From Micromonospora sp. RP3T (lineage in GTDB: Bacteria > Actinomycetota > Actinomycetes > Mycobacteriales > Micromonosporaceae): DNA of 64,000 bases. Below the pieces are notes generated by a model. It did no database searches and was not told where the DNA came from. It was given only the letters and a program-made list of their open reading frames with translations. The first letter of the stretch is position 1. Each line of letters begins with the position of its first letter. The position numbers and the translations under genes are program-made. The stretch lies in the NCBI RefSeq assembly GCF_003027925.1, contig NZ_PYPS01000002.1:310001-374000 (forward strand), read 5' to 3'. Positions 24,757 to 36,072 of the stretch are shown one piece after another.

Positions 24757-26103
24757 TCAGGCGAGCGTGCAGGTGGCGCCGTTGAGGGTGAACGACGTCG
24801 GCTTTGCGGTGTTGCCGGTGTGGGTGGCCTGGAACCCGATGGTGGTGGACCCGTTGGCCGGGATAGTGGCGTTGTAGGCGACGTTCCGGGCCGTCACCTG
24901 GCCGGTGGCGGGGGAGTAGGTCGCGTTCCAGCCGGAGGTGATCACCTGCCCACCGGGCAACGTGAACGCCAGGGACCAGCCGCTCACGGCCGTGCCGCCG
25001 GTGTTGGTGATGGTGATGTTCTCGGTCAGCCCGGAGTTCCAGGCGTTGACGTCGACGCCGACGCGGCAGGCGCCGACGCCCGGGGGCGGCGTGGTCGGGC
25101 CCGGGGGCGGCGTGGTCGGGCCCGGGGTCGGCGTCGTCGTCGGGCTGGGCGTCGTGGTCGGGCTCGGCGTCGTGGTCAGGCCGAAGAACGCGATCGCGGC
25201 TGCGGCCATGCCGGCGCCCGGCAGCGTGTGCCCGGCGCCCTGGATGCTGTACGCCTCCACCTGGACCGTGCCGTTGGCGTCGGCGTAGCGGCGCCGGTTC
25301 CAGTTGGCCTGCGGCGTGTCGGTCGAGGTGGGCGTCTGGCTCAGCCCGAACACGTTGGTCCACTGCTCGATCGACTCCTGCAGCAGCGAGTACGGCACGA
25401 GCGTGTCAGCGGTGCCGTGCCAGAGCTGCACCCGGGGGCGCGGGCCGGCGTAGCCGGGGTACGCCTGGCGGACCGCGTCACCCCACTGCTGCGGCGTCCG
25501 GTTCATGCTGCCGCCGGTGCACTGGCTGGACCCGGGCGGGTAGTCCGCCGCGCCCGCGAAGCAGTTGTACGGCACGCCCATGAACGCCGCGCCGGCCTTG
25601 AAGACGTCGGGGTAGAGCGCCAGCATGTGGTTGGTCATCATGCCGCCGGACGAGCTGCCGGTGGCGTAGACCCGGTCCGGGTCGGCGCCGTACTGCTGCT
25701 GCACCCAGCGGATCATCGAGATGATCGACACCGGGTCGCTGCCGCCGCCGCGGCGCTTGGCGGCGTCGGACCAGGTGTCGAAGCAGTTGCCGAAGCCGGC
25801 CTGCTGGGTCGCGGTCGGATAGATCACGATGTACCCGTACCGGTCGGCCAGGGAGGCGAACTCGCTGCTCGAGTAGAACCCGGGGCCGGAGCCGCCGCAG
25901 CCGTGCATGGCCACCACCGTCGCCGGCCGGGCCGGGCGGGTGTCCGGGACGTAGACGTGCATGCGCATCCGCCCCGGGTTTTCGCCGAAGCTGGTCACCT
26001 CGGTCAGCGACGCCGCGTACGCGGGCTGGATCGTGGGGACCACCAGTCCGGCCGCCGCCAGCGTCGCGGCCACGGCGAGCAGCACTTTCGTTCTGATTCT
26101 CAC
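24757..26103 (-). CDS. Secreted CE1-type esterase with CBM2 (PHB-depolymerase family)
   Basis: 448 aa. I chose GTG 26103 because GAAGGAG lies just before it; an ATG six codons upstream has no site. A signal peptide (about 1-31, ending PAYAAS) is followed by an alpha/beta-hydrolase domain (about 32-320). The nucleophile Ser151 is in GSSSG, AMHGCGGSG supplies the oxyanion region, WHGTADTLVP the Asp, and GAGHTLPG the His. A Thr/Pro linker with TTTPSP repeats leads to a C-terminal CBM2 (about 350-448, CRVGVDVNAWNSG...CTLA). It probably removes acetyl or feruloyl groups from xylan while bound to cellulose. Confidence 0.88.
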   Translation of the reverse strand: MRIRTKVLLAVAATLAAAGLVVPTIQPAYAASLTEVTSFGENPGRMRMHVYVPDTRPARPATVVAMHGCGGSGPGFYSSSEFASLADRYGYIVIYPTATQQAGFGNCFDTWSDAAKRRGGGSDPVSIISMIRWVQQQYGADPDRVYATGSSSGGMMTNHMLALYPDVFKAGAAFMGVPYNCFAGAADYPPGSSQCTGGSMNRTPQQWGDAVRQAYPGYAGPRPRVQLWHGTADTLVPYSLLQESIEQWTNVFGLSQTPTSTDTPQANWNRRRYADANGTVQVEAYSIQGAGHTLPGAGMAAAAIAFFGLTTTPSPTTTPSPTTTPTPGPTTPPPGPTTPPPGVGACRVGVDVNAWNSGLTENITITNTGGTAVSGWSLAFTLPGGQVITSGWNATYSPATGQVTARNVAYNATIPANGSTTIGFQATHTGNTAKPTSFTLNGATCTLA

Positions 26104-26288
26104 GGAGACTCCTTCGATCACCTGTGCACGTTGAGGTCGTGGGTGGTGCGCCCTGCCCGGCTCCGTATCGGGTAGCAGATAGTGTTCCTGCCGGTCCGAG
26201 AAGTGTCAATCGATGCACAGCGATATATGTAGCCGACGATCTCCGTCTACAGTCGAGTTCCCTGCCCGACCCAGCGTCCGGAGTGCCC

Positions 26289-27266
26289 GTGGCCAGCGCG
26301 TTCGACATCGAGGAGATCTATCCCGACGACGGGGATGCCTCGGTACGCCTGCCCCGGCGTCAGGTCGGACCTTCGCCGCAGGGCGTCGCGGTGACGCTGC
26401 TGGCGGACTACACGCTGCGTACCCGCGCCGCGCTCCCGTCCGCCGCCATCGTGGCGTTGCTCGCCGAGGCCGGGGTGAGCAGCGCCGGGGCCCGGACCGC
26501 GATCAGCCGGTTGGCCCGCCGGGGCGTGCTGGAACGCAGCCGGCACGGCCGGCACAGCTCCTACCGGCTCAGCCCCACCGTGGCCGCCGAACTCTCCGCC
26601 GGCGGGAACTGGATCCTCACCTCCACCGCGGGCACCACGCCGTGGGACGGGTGCTGGACGATCGTCGCGTTCTCGCTGCCGCAGGACCACAGCGCCCAGC
26701 GTCGCGCCCTACGCGGCCAGCTCCGCTGGCTCGGCTACGCGCCGCTGTACGACGGGCTGTGGATCTCGCCGGACGAGCTGACCCCGCCGGCCCGGTCCCG
26801 GCTCGCCCAGCTCACGCTCGGCGCGGTCACGGTCTTCCGGGGCCGGCAGGCCGAGCTGGACGCGTTCGGCCAGCGGGCCCCCATCGAGGCGTGGGACGTC
26901 GACGCGATCGGCCGGGAGTACGAGGAGTTCCTGCGCCGGTGGGCCCCGCTGGCGTCCGCGTCGCACCCGATCGACGGCGCGGCGGCGGTGCGGGCCCGTA
27001 CGGAGGTGATGGAGACGTACCGTCGCTTTCCCACGCTCGACCCGCGGCTGCCACGGGAGCTCCTGCCCGCCGGCTGGCCCCGGCAGGCGGCCCGGGACCT
27101 GTTCGCGGCGGTCTACGACGGCCTTGCCGGCCCGGCCGAGCGGCACGTCCGGGCGGTCGTGGCGCGGCACGCCGGCGGCGCGCCGCCGCCCGACGTCCGG
27201 GCGCACACCACCGCCGACATGCTCGCCGGGGTGCGCGCGGACGGCTGCGGCGCGCCGCCGGGCTGA
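26289..27266 (+). CDS. PaaX-family transcriptional regulator
   Basis: 325 aa. I chose GTG 26289 (GGAG upstream); the frame is open further 5' without conserved sequence. The N-terminal winged helix (about 30-110) includes LPSAAIVALLAEAGVSSAGA and RTAISRLARRGVLERSRHGR. The PaaX central domain follows (GCWTIVAFSLPQDHSAQRR, LRWLGYAPLYDGLWISP), and the C-terminal domain ends in a Pro-rich tail. PaaX repressors bind CoA thioesters of aromatic acids. No phenylacetate genes are nearby; its divergent neighbour is the esterase, which may be a target. Confidence 0.88.
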   Translation: MASAFDIEEIYPDDGDASVRLPRRQVGPSPQGVAVTLLADYTLRTRAALPSAAIVALLAEAGVSSAGARTAISRLARRGVLERSRHGRHSSYRLSPTVAAELSAGGNWILTSTAGTTPWDGCWTIVAFSLPQDHSAQRRALRGQLRWLGYAPLYDGLWISPDELTPPARSRLAQLTLGAVTVFRGRQAELDAFGQRAPIEAWDVDAIGREYEEFLRRWAPLASASHPIDGAAAVRARTEVMETYRRFPTLDPRLPRELLPAGWPRQAARDLFAAVYDGLAGPAERHVRAVVARHAGGAPPPDVRAHTTADMLAGVRADGCGAPPG

Positions 27267-27297
27267 CGAGCGAGCCGGTACGCGGCCGGACCGCGCG

Positions 27298-28038
27298 TCA
27301 CTCCCCGGTCACCTCGGCTGCGGCGGGTGACCGCGCGACGCGGTCGAGCCACTCCACCAGCAGGTGACGCTCGGCGTCGCTGAGCATCGGCAGCTGCGGC
27401 GTGAGCGCCCGCATGGCGACGGCCGTCGCGCGCGGCCCGTCCGGTGCCGTGGTCGGGGCGTCGGTGAGGATGCGGGCCAGGACGGCGTCGATCATCGTGT
27501 CGGCCAGGGCGGGGTCCCGTCGCTGCGCCGGGGTCGCCAGCAGTGTCTGGACGGTTCCGACGCCCGCGGCGTGGATGAGGTCGACCGCGTGCGGCTCGGG
27601 AACCCGGAGCCGGCCGGCCGCCGCGACCCGGTGGACGCGCGTCTGCAGGATCTGTCTGCCCAGCCGCGCGGCCGGTGAGCCGGACGCGCGTTCCGGGTCG
27701 TTCAACAGCCGGAACACGGCCGGGTTGCCGAGCCCGAACTCGATCTGCCGGCGCCAACTCGCCCGTAGGTCGTCGAGCGGGTCGAGGTCCGCCGCCGTGG
27801 CCGCCGCCACGGCGGCGGCCTTGTCCGCGACGAACGTGGTCAGCACCTGCTCGGCGACCGCCTCCAGCAGGCCGTCCTTGTCGCCGAAGAGGCGGTAGAT
27901 GGTCGGGGCCTGGACGCCGGCCCGCTCCGCGACGCCCCGGGTCGTCACGGCGTCGGGGCCGCTGCGGCGCAACAGCCACGCGGCGGCGTCGACGATCGCG
28001 GCCCGGGTGTCCTCCCGGCTCTTGACCCCATCACTCAT
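27298..28038 (-). CDS. TetR-family repressor
   Basis: 246 aa from ATG 28038. The N-terminal HTH (about 10-55) reads AIVDAAAWLL then VTTRGVAERAGVQAPTIYRL and FGDKDGLLEAVAE, the TetR pattern. The C-terminal ligand domain is not assignable. It is divergent from the oxidoreductase at 28124, with 85 bp between the starts holding at least one good palindrome, so it very probably represses itself and that gene. Confidence 0.92.
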   Translation of the reverse strand: MSDGVKSREDTRAAIVDAAAWLLRRSGPDAVTTRGVAERAGVQAPTIYRLFGDKDGLLEAVAEQVLTTFVADKAAAVAAATAADLDPLDDLRASWRRQIEFGLGNPAVFRLLNDPERASGSPAARLGRQILQTRVHRVAAAGRLRVPEPHAVDLIHAAGVGTVQTLLATPAQRRDPALADTMIDAVLARILTDAPTTAPDGPRATAVAMRALTPQLPMLSDAERHLLVEWLDRVARSPAAAEVTGE

Positions 28039-28045
28039 GAATCAA

Positions 28046-28111
28046 CGATAACACTCTCTTGTTATCGACGGTCACACGCGGTACGGTCGCCGTGTTACCG
28101 CTGATAACGCG
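28046..28111. promoter_or_regulatory. TetR operator region
   Basis: CGATAACA-CTCTCT-TGTTATCG (28046-28067) is a perfect 8-bp inverted repeat. A second, imperfect copy, CGTGTTA-N7-TAACGCG, lies at 28091-28111. Both carry the GTTA/TAAC half-site and sit between the divergent repressor and oxidoreductase starts. Confidence 0.7.
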
Positions 28112-28123
28112 AAAGGCGAATCA

Positions 28124-28987
28124 ATGATTATCGTGACCGGGGCGACCGGTGCCCTCAACGGCGCAACCGTCGACCACCTGCTCGACCGGCTGCCCGCGAG
28201 CGAGATCGTGGTCGCCGTGCGCGACACCGCGAAGGCCGAGCGCTTCGCGCGGCGGGGCGTCGAGGTCCGGCGCGGCGACTACGCCGATGCGGCCTCCCTG
28301 CCGGCGGCGTTCGCCGGTGCCGACCAGTTGTTGCTCGTCTCCTCCAACGACCCGGTCGCGGACGTGACCGGCCTGCACCGCGCCGCGGTCGACGCCGCGC
28401 TCGCCGCCGGGGTGAAGCGGATCCTCTACACCAGCCACCAGGCTGCCGCGCCGGACAACCCGTTCACCCCCGGCCGGAGCCACTTCGCCACCGAGCAGCT
28501 CCTGGCCGCCTCCGGGATCCCCTGGACCTCGCTGCGCAACGGGTTCTACGCCCACAGCCTCCCGTGGTTCGCCGGCCCGTGGCGCGAGACCGGAGTGATC
28601 GCCGTGCCGGGCGACGGACCGGTGTCCTGGACCGCCCGCGAGGACGCCGCCGAGGCAGCCGCCGTGATCCTCACCTCCGAGGGCGCGTACGACGGCCCGA
28701 CGACCCTGACCGCGCCCGCGGCTCCGACCTTCGCTGAGATCGCCGAGCTGGCGTCCGAGCTGGCGGGGCGGACCATCCGGTGCCAACCGACGGACGAGGC
28801 CGACTGGACCGCCGCGCAGGTCGCGGCCGGGGTGCCGGAGCAGCGGACGCGTTTCCTGCTGGGTTTCTACCAGGCCGCGCGGGACGGCTTCTTCGCCGGC
28901 GTCGACCCGCTGCTCGGCGAACTCCTCGGCCGTCGGCCGCGCGACGCGCGCGACGCCCTGCGGGCGGCCGCCGGCTCCGACGCCTGA
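28124..28987 (+). CDS. NmrA/QOR2-like NAD(P)H-binding oxidoreductase
   Basis: 287 aa from ATG 28124. The N-terminal Rossmann motif is IIVTGATGALNGATVDHL (G-x-T-G-x-x-G type), followed by EIVVAVRDTAKAERFARRGV. The mid-region has KRILYTSHQAA and later SLRNGFYAHS, typical of SDR(a)6/QOR2 quinone oxidoreductases that use NADPH. Together with the divergent TetR repressor it is a common module for detoxifying quinones or reactive electrophiles. The true substrate is unknown. Confidence 0.85.
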   Translation: MIIVTGATGALNGATVDHLLDRLPASEIVVAVRDTAKAERFARRGVEVRRGDYADAASLPAAFAGADQLLLVSSNDPVADVTGLHRAAVDAALAAGVKRILYTSHQAAAPDNPFTPGRSHFATEQLLAASGIPWTSLRNGFYAHSLPWFAGPWRETGVIAVPGDGPVSWTAREDAAEAAAVILTSEGAYDGPTTLTAPAAPTFAEIAELASELAGRTIRCQPTDEADWTAAQVAAGVPEQRTRFLLGFYQAARDGFFAGVDPLLGELLGRRPRDARDALRAAAGSDA

Positions 28988-29057
28988 GGCCGGTCCTCCC
29001 CGCGCACGGCGAGCCGGCCCGGCAGCGCTCCACCGGGCCGGCCGTCCGACCGTCCGT

Positions 29058-29480
29058 TCAGGCCGCCACTGCGTCCGGGTCGACCGGGGTACGCCGGCCG
29101 AGCGCGGCCACCGCGACCAGGATGATCGGCACGAGCGTCAGGTGGCACACGGCGAGCGTGGCCTTGCTGGTGGCGTCCAGGTCGGTGGGGAGCGTCATCG
29201 CGACGATGGTGAGCACCGCGAGCGCCGGACCGACGATTGACGCGGCCCGGACCACCCAGCCGAACCGGGGCGCCAGCAGCGCCACGGCGGTGAGCCCGAC
29301 CAGCAGCGGCAGCGCGCTGAACGCCGCGACCGTCACGGCGTTCACCTCGGCCGGCCCGCTCGCGGCGGTGAACCGGAACGCGCCGCCGGCGGCCCGGCCG
29401 ACCGCGTGGACGACCAGGTTGACGACCACCGCCGCGACGGCGGCCAGCGCGACGACCGCCGCGCGCGGCAGGTCAGCCAC
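29058..29480 (-). CDS. DUF6069-like four-TM membrane protein
   Basis: 140 aa from ATG 29480, overlapping the SRPBCC gene stop by 8 bp. Four hydrophobic helices are evident (AAVVALAAVAAVVVNLVVHA, VAAFSALPLLVGLTAVALLA, VGPALAVLTIVAMTL, LAVCHLTLVPIILVAVAAL), with a short extracytoplasmic loop after the first. This fits the DUF6069 family; function unknown. It is the third gene of the ArsR-SRPBCC operon. Confidence 0.7.
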   Translation of the reverse strand: MADLPRAAVVALAAVAAVVVNLVVHAVGRAAGGAFRFTAASGPAEVNAVTVAAFSALPLLVGLTAVALLAPRFGWVVRAASIVGPALAVLTIVAMTLPTDLDATSKATLAVCHLTLVPIILVAVAALGRRTPVDPDAVAA

Positions 29481-29928
29481 GCGACCGCTCCCGCGCCAGG
29501 TAGGCCTCGACGCGGTCCAGTGCGCCGCTCCACGCCTCGCCGGCGAAGAAGTCGCGCACCTCGGGTGTCGGGAAGCCGCTCTGCACCACGGTCATCAGCG
29601 TGCCGCCGTCCCGCTCCTCGAAGGTGATCTCGATGCGGGTGGTCATCGTCTCCCCGTCGGGGCTGCTGCCGACCGACTCGGTGACCAGCCGGCGCGGCCG
29701 TTCGATCTCCAGGAACGTCTGCGTCTCGCGGAACAGCATGTCGGGCGACGGCCCCCACACCGCGGTCTGCTTCCCGCCGACCCGCAGGTCCACGTCGATC
29801 TCCACGATGCCCGGCTCCTCGTCGAGGATGCTGAACCAGATCTTCTGCTTCTCGGCGTCGGTGTAGGCGTCGAAGACCTCCTCGGGGGAGGCGGGGAGCT
29901 GCCGGGTCATCCGCATGTCGATGGTCAT
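29473..29928 (-). CDS. SRPBCC (AHSA1-like) protein
   Basis: 151 aa from ATG 29928, overlapping the regulator's stop. It begins with a strand and SPEEVFDAYTDAEKQKIWF, the start of the AHSA1/START-like helix-grip fold. The middle has EIDVDLRVGGKQTAVWG and ITFEERDGGTLMTVVQSGFP, and the end has the long C-terminal helix (GALDRVEAYLARE). Such proteins bind hydrophobic ligands. The ArsR-SRPBCC pairing is common, and the ligand may be sensed or sequestered; specifics unknown. Confidence 0.88.
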   Translation of the reverse strand: MTIDMRMTRQLPASPEEVFDAYTDAEKQKIWFSILDEEPGIVEIDVDLRVGGKQTAVWGPSPDMLFRETQTFLEIERPRRLVTESVGSSPDGETMTTRIEITFEERDGGTLMTVVQSGFPTPEVRDFFAGEAWSGALDRVEAYLARERSRG

Positions 29929-30287
29929 GTGTCCGGGTCCTTCGGGTCGGTGCGGTCGGAGCGAAGCGTGAGGTAGGCGTCGAGGCCGTCCAGTCGACGT
30001 GCCCAGAGCCGTTGGTAGAAGGTGAGCCAGGCCATCGCGTCGTCGAGTGGGGCGTCGGCGAGCCGGCACTGCCGGGACCGGCCCACCTTCCGGGTCACCA
30101 CGAGCCCGGCGCTCTCCAGCGCCTGGACGTGCTTCTTCATGCCGGTCAGGCTCATCCCGCTCGGCGCGGTGAGTTCGCTGATGGTGGCCGGACCGGTGCC
30201 GAGCCGGACGAGGATGTCGCGCCGCGTGGGGTCGGCCAGGCTGGCGAACACCCGGTTGAGAGTCTCTTGCTGAACCACGAGGTTCAC
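29925..30287 (-). CDS. ArsR-family regulator
   Basis: About 120 aa if translated from GTG 30287; GTG 30278 and TTG 30314 are in-frame alternatives. The winged helix (about 8-85) reads LADPTRRDILVRLGTGPATI then GMSLTGMKKHVQALESAGLV. No Cys metal site is present, so it is not a metal sensor. The start region overlaps two tandem palindromes (30271-30313) that are likely its own operators, giving autorepression of the whole operon (regulator, SRPBCC, DUF6069). Confidence 0.88.
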   Translation of the reverse strand: MNLVVQQETLNRVFASLADPTRRDILVRLGTGPATISELTAPSGMSLTGMKKHVQALESAGLVVTRKVGRSRQCRLADAPLDDAMAWLTFYQRLWARRLDGLDAYLTLRSDRTDPKDPDT

Positions 30288-30313
30288 CTTACGAGACTGA
30301 ACCACAAGGTTCA
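30271..30313. promoter_or_regulatory. Tandem 16-bp operators at the ArsR start
   Basis: TGAACCACGAGGTTCA (30271-30286) and TGAACCACAAGGTTCA (30298-30313) are two 6-bp-arm palindromes 27 bp apart, identical but for one base. They cover the possible starts of the regulator gene. Confidence 0.75.
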
Positions 30314-30378
30314 ACGTAAACCCGGGGTGGGCGTCGGGGTTGAGGGGCGGCGGTTCGCCGTGGTGGTCCGGAAAGTCT

Positions 30379-30391
30379 CCGAAAATTTCGG
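30379..30391. promoter_or_regulatory. CCGAAA-A-TTTCGG palindrome upstream of xylanase
   Basis: A perfect 6-bp inverted repeat around one base, about 280 bp before the xylanase start. It matches the form GAAA-N-TTTC reported for xylan-gene operators in streptomycetes (BxlR/XlnR type); the match is from memory. Confidence 0.4.
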
Positions 30392-30450
30392 TCTTCGGAC
30401 TTCGATGGGGTCCGCTGGATCGTGCGCGGTGTCGTTCGAGACGAGCTGTC

Positions 30451-30462
30451 GAAGCGCTTCAA
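30451..30462. promoter_or_regulatory. CGAAGCGCTTC-type palindrome
   Basis: GAAGCGCTTC (30452-30461) is a perfect palindrome with a central GCGC, the hallmark of LacI-family operators. It lies about 80 bp upstream of the putative xylanase promoter. Confidence 0.4.
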
Positions 30463-30542
30463 AGCGTCTCTGAACAGGTGCTATTCGGTCCCGGTGGGAC
30501 GTCGGGCGCCATCAACGGTTTCCATGATGTTTCCGGAAGTTG

Positions 30543-30571
30543 TTGACACTGTGAAGAGCGGCTCCAATACT
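30543..30571 (+). promoter_or_regulatory. Probable housekeeping promoter of the xylanase gene
   Basis: TTGACA (30543-30548), a 17-bp spacer, then AATACT (30566-30571). This gives a leader of about 95 bases before ATG 30674. A TTTCCGGAA sequence lies just upstream. Confidence 0.5.
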
Positions 30572-30673
30572 GTGGCCATCGACTCGCCTCGATGACGGTC
30601 GATGTCCGTCGGCCGGCGGTGGTGCTGCCACCCGCTGGCCGCGTGCCCGCCACCACAGGGAGGGAACACGCCC

Positions 30674-31672
30674 ATGAACGACGCCCCCGTCCGCTCGGGC
30701 AGCCGCAGGCGCGGACGCCTCAGAATGCTCCTCGGCGGCGCCTGCGCCGTGGCGCTCGCCACTGCCGGGGCCACCGCGGTCCTGTCCGGCCCCGCCTACG
30801 CCGACCAGACCGTCACGTCGAACTCCACCGGCACGAACAACGGCTACTTCTACTCGTTCTGGAAGGACAGCGGCAACGTCTCCATGACCATGGGGAACGG
30901 CGGCCAGTACAGCACCCAGTGGAGCGGCATCAACAACTTCGTCGCCGGGAAGGGGTGGAACCCCGGCGGGCGCCGGACGGTCAGCTACTCCGGCAGCTTC
31001 AACCCGTCCGGCAACGCGTACCTCACCCTCTACGGGTGGACCCGCAACCCGCTCGTCGAGTACTACATCGTCGACAGCTGGGGCAGCTGGCGCCCGCCGG
31101 GCAGCGGCTTCATGGGTACGGTGACCTCGGACGGCGGCACGTACGACATCTACCGGACCCAGCGCGTCAACGCGCCCTCGATCGAGGGCACCCGGACGTT
31201 CTACCAGTACTGGAGCGTGCGGCAGTCGAAGCGGGTCGGTGGCACGATCACCGCTGGCAACCACTTCGACGCCTGGGCCCGCTCCGGCATGAACCTGGGC
31301 AGCCACGACTACCAGATCCTGGCCACCGAGGGCTACCAGAGCAGCGGCAACTCCAACATCACGATCGGCGGCACCAGCACCAACCCGACCACCCCGCCGC
31401 CGAACAACGGCGGTTGCACGGTCAGCGTCAGCCGGGCCGAGGAGTGGAGTGACCGGTTCAACGTGACGTTCTCGGTCAGCGGCAGCAGCAACTGGGCGGT
31501 CAACATCCAGACCCAGGGCGGTCAGACGCTCCAGAACAGCTGGAACGCGTCGGTGAGCGGCGCCAGCGGTACGCTCACCGCGCGCCCGAACGGCAACGGC
31601 AACAACTTCGGCATCACGCTCTACAAGAACGGCAACAGCAACACGCCGACGGCGAGCTGCTCGGCCGCCTGA
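30674..31672 (+). CDS. Secreted GH11 endo-beta-1,4-xylanase with C-terminal binding module
   Basis: 332 aa from ATG 30674, with GGGAGGG upstream. A long signal peptide (about 1-43, ending PAYADQ) precedes a GH11 jelly-roll (about 44-235). The nucleophile is E129 in [11 protein letters not shown] and the acid/base is E219 in [22 protein letters not shown] is the second family signature. A Pro/Asn linker leads to a module of about 80 residues bounded by Cys ([19 protein letters not shown]...ASC) that resembles a shortened CBM2. It cuts xylan outside the cell. A strong hairpin follows. Confidence 0.93.
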   Translation: MNDAPVRSGSRRRGRLRMLLGGACAVALATAGATAVLSGPAYADQTVTSNSTGTNNGYFYSFWKDSGNVSMTMGNGGQYSTQWSGINNFVAGKGWNPGGRRTVSYSGSFNPSGNAYLTLYGWTRNPLVEYYIVDSWGSWRPPGSGFMGTVTSDGGTYDIYRTQRVNAPSIEGTRTFYQYWSVRQSKRVGGTITAGNHFDAWARSGMNLGSHDYQILATEGYQSSGNSNITIGGTSTNPTTPPPNNGGCTVSVSRAEEWSDRFNVTFSVSGSSNWAVNIQTQGGQTLQNSWNASVSGASGTLTARPNGNGNNFGITLYKNGNSNTPTASCSAA

Positions 31673-31687
31673 GCCGATCTCCCGCCC

Positions 31688-31719
31688 GACGGGGGCGCCG
31701 CGTTCGCGGCGCCCCCGTC
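31688..31719 (+). terminator. Terminator after xylanase
   Basis: GACGGGGGCGCCGCG (31688-31702) and CGCGGCGCCCCCGTC (31705-31719) form perfect 15-bp arms around TT, 15 bp after the stop. Confidence 0.85.
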
Positions 31720-31754
31720 GTCGTGTGTGCCGGCCGACACACCGGGGCGGAAAC

Positions 31755-31784
31755 TTGATTCATTCCAGAAGACTGGACTAGGGT
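31755..31784 (+). promoter_or_regulatory. furA promoter, probably giving a leaderless mRNA
   Basis: TTGATT (31755-31760), an 18-bp spacer with CATTCCAGAA, and TAGGGT (31779-31784). The -10 ends 7 bp before ATG 31792 and no ribosome site exists, so transcription likely starts at the ATG. CATTCCAGAA may be part of the regulator's own operator. Confidence 0.5.
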
Positions 31785-31791
31785 TGCGGGC

Positions 31792-34540
<2,749 letters not shown>

Positions 34541-34550
34541 TCCGCGCTCC

Positions 34551-34593
34551 GACGAGCCCCGGCCGATCCGTCACGGATCGACCGGGGCTCGTC
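34551..34593. terminator. Bidirectional terminator between katG and the GNAT gene
   Basis: GACGAGCCCCGGCCGATCCG (34551-34570) pairs with CGGATCGACCGGGGCTCGTC (34574-34593): 20-bp arms with one mismatch and a 3-base loop. Confidence 0.85.
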
Positions 34594-34611
34594 CGGTCTT
34601 CCGGCCGGCTA

Positions 34612-35175
34612 CTACTGCCGCTCCCACCGTTCCCTGGTGATCTCGTAGACCACGCCGCCGTGCTCGGCGCCCTCGATCATTTCCATGTCGGCGGGAGTGG
34701 CGAAGGACCGCACGAGCGTCATGCCGAGCTTCTCCATGATGCGACGCGAACCCTGGTTGACGGCCATCGTGTCCGCCCAGACCCGGCGCACCCCGAGCTC
34801 CGTGAACGCCTTGCCCAGCAGCGCCCGTGAGCCCTCGGTGGCGTAGCCGTTGCCCCAGGCCGCCCGTCGCAGCCGGTAGCCGAGTTCCACGTCGTCCAGC
34901 GGGCCCTGGGGCGCCGGACGCAGGATGAACCAGCCGACGAACGCGCCGCCGTCCTTCTCGTGTGCGGCGAACACCCCGAGGTCGCCATTCCACTTCTGGT
35001 AGCCGGCCAGGACGTTCGGCAGGTAGCGCTCGCGGATGGTCTCCGGCGCGGTCGGCCTGCCACCGGTCAGGTAGCGCATCACCGCCGGGTCGCTGTCCAG
35101 GTCGATCAGCAGGTCCGCGTCGTCGGCGGTGAACCGGCGCAGCACCAGGCGTTCGGTTTCCAGGTAGGTGTCCAC
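34612..35175 (-). CDS. GNAT acetyltransferase (RimJ/RimL-like)
   Basis: 187 aa. I take GTG 35175 as start because it opens directly with the family's first strand (VDTYLETERLVLRRFTADDA); no clear ribosome site is present. The acetyl-CoA motif A region is VELGYRLRRAAWGNGYATEG, followed by SRALLGKAFTELGVRRVWAD and NQGSRRIMEKLGM, typical of the Acetyltransf_3 (RimL) group. Substrate may be a protein N-terminus or a small amine; unknown. Confidence 0.9.
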   Translation of the reverse strand: MDTYLETERLVLRRFTADDADLLIDLDSDPAVMRYLTGGRPTAPETIRERYLPNVLAGYQKWNGDLGVFAAHEKDGGAFVGWFILRPAPQGPLDDVELGYRLRRAAWGNGYATEGSRALLGKAFTELGVRRVWADTMAVNQGSRRIMEKLGMTLVRSFATPADMEMIEGAEHGGVVYEITRERWERQ

Positions 35176-35238
35176 GAGCCGATCATGCGGGAAGCACGTC
35201 GGAGCACCCAGCGCTTTTCCGGCACTAGGCTCTGGCGT

Positions 35239-36021
35239 ATGCACGGGTTCACCGATGTCGACCGTCAGCCGAACCCGGAGGCGTGGGTCGCGGTGCTCGA
35301 CCGGCTCGCCGAGGAACCCTTCTACCAGGCCTACCAGCGGCGGGTCCGGGAGTTGCTCCATCCGGCTCCCGGGAGGCGCTACGTCGAGGTCGGCGCCGGC
35401 ACCGGAGCGGGCGCGGCCTCCCTGCGACACGACCACGACGTCACCGTCGCCACCGTCGATCGTGCGCTGACGATGGCTGCTGCCCAGCGGGCCCGCGGCC
35501 TGTCCCAGTGCGCCGTCGCCGATGCCCATCACCTGCCGTTTCTCGACAGCTCCTGCGACGGCGCGTGGGCCGACCGCACGCTGCAACACCTCGCCGACCC
35601 GCCCGCCGCGATCCGGGAACTCGTCAGGGTCGTCCGGCCGGGTGGCCGCATCGTCCTCGCCGACCCGGACTACGACACCCAGGTGCTCGACATCGCCGAC
35701 CAGGGTCTGGCCCGGCGCGTGCTGAGATTCCGGGCCGACGTCCTGCTGCGCAACGGCGCCCTGGCCCATCAGCATGCCGGGCTCCTGGCCGCACACAGCC
35801 TGCTCGACGTCGCCGTGGAGCCCTGGACGCTGCTGGTGCGGGACCCGGCCGCCGTGGACAACGTGCTCGGTCTCCGTAGCTGGGCGGCCACCGCCGCCCA
35901 CCGGGGCGCACTCGACCCCGCCGAGGCCCGGGCGTTCGAAGCACAGGTCGACGAGGCCGTCGAGGCCCGCCGGTTCACCTACGCGGTGACGTTCTTCCTC
36001 ACGTGCGCCACGGTCACCTGA
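35239..36021 (+). CDS. SAM-dependent class I methyltransferase
   Basis: 260 aa from ATG 35239. TAGGCT at 35226-35231 is a plausible -10 only 7 bp before the ATG and there is no ribosome site, so a leaderless mRNA is likely. Motif I is YVEVGAGTGAGAASL, with Asp in DRALTMA. Motifs II/III are CDGAWADRTLQHLADPPAAI and VRPGGRIVLADPDYDT, as in UbiE/Methyltransf_11 proteins. The acceptor molecule is not predictable from sequence. Confidence 0.88.
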   Translation: MHGFTDVDRQPNPEAWVAVLDRLAEEPFYQAYQRRVRELLHPAPGRRYVEVGAGTGAGAASLRHDHDVTVATVDRALTMAAAQRARGLSQCAVADAHHLPFLDSSCDGAWADRTLQHLADPPAAIRELVRVVRPGGRIVLADPDYDTQVLDIADQGLARRVLRFRADVLLRNGALAHQHAGLLAAHSLLDVAVEPWTLLVRDPAAVDNVLGLRSWAATAAHRGALDPAEARAFEAQVDEAVEARRFTYAVTFFLTCATVT

Positions 36022-36072
36022 GGCGAGCCGTCGATCCCACCCGGTGACTCCTCGGCGCGGGGCAGTCGACGC

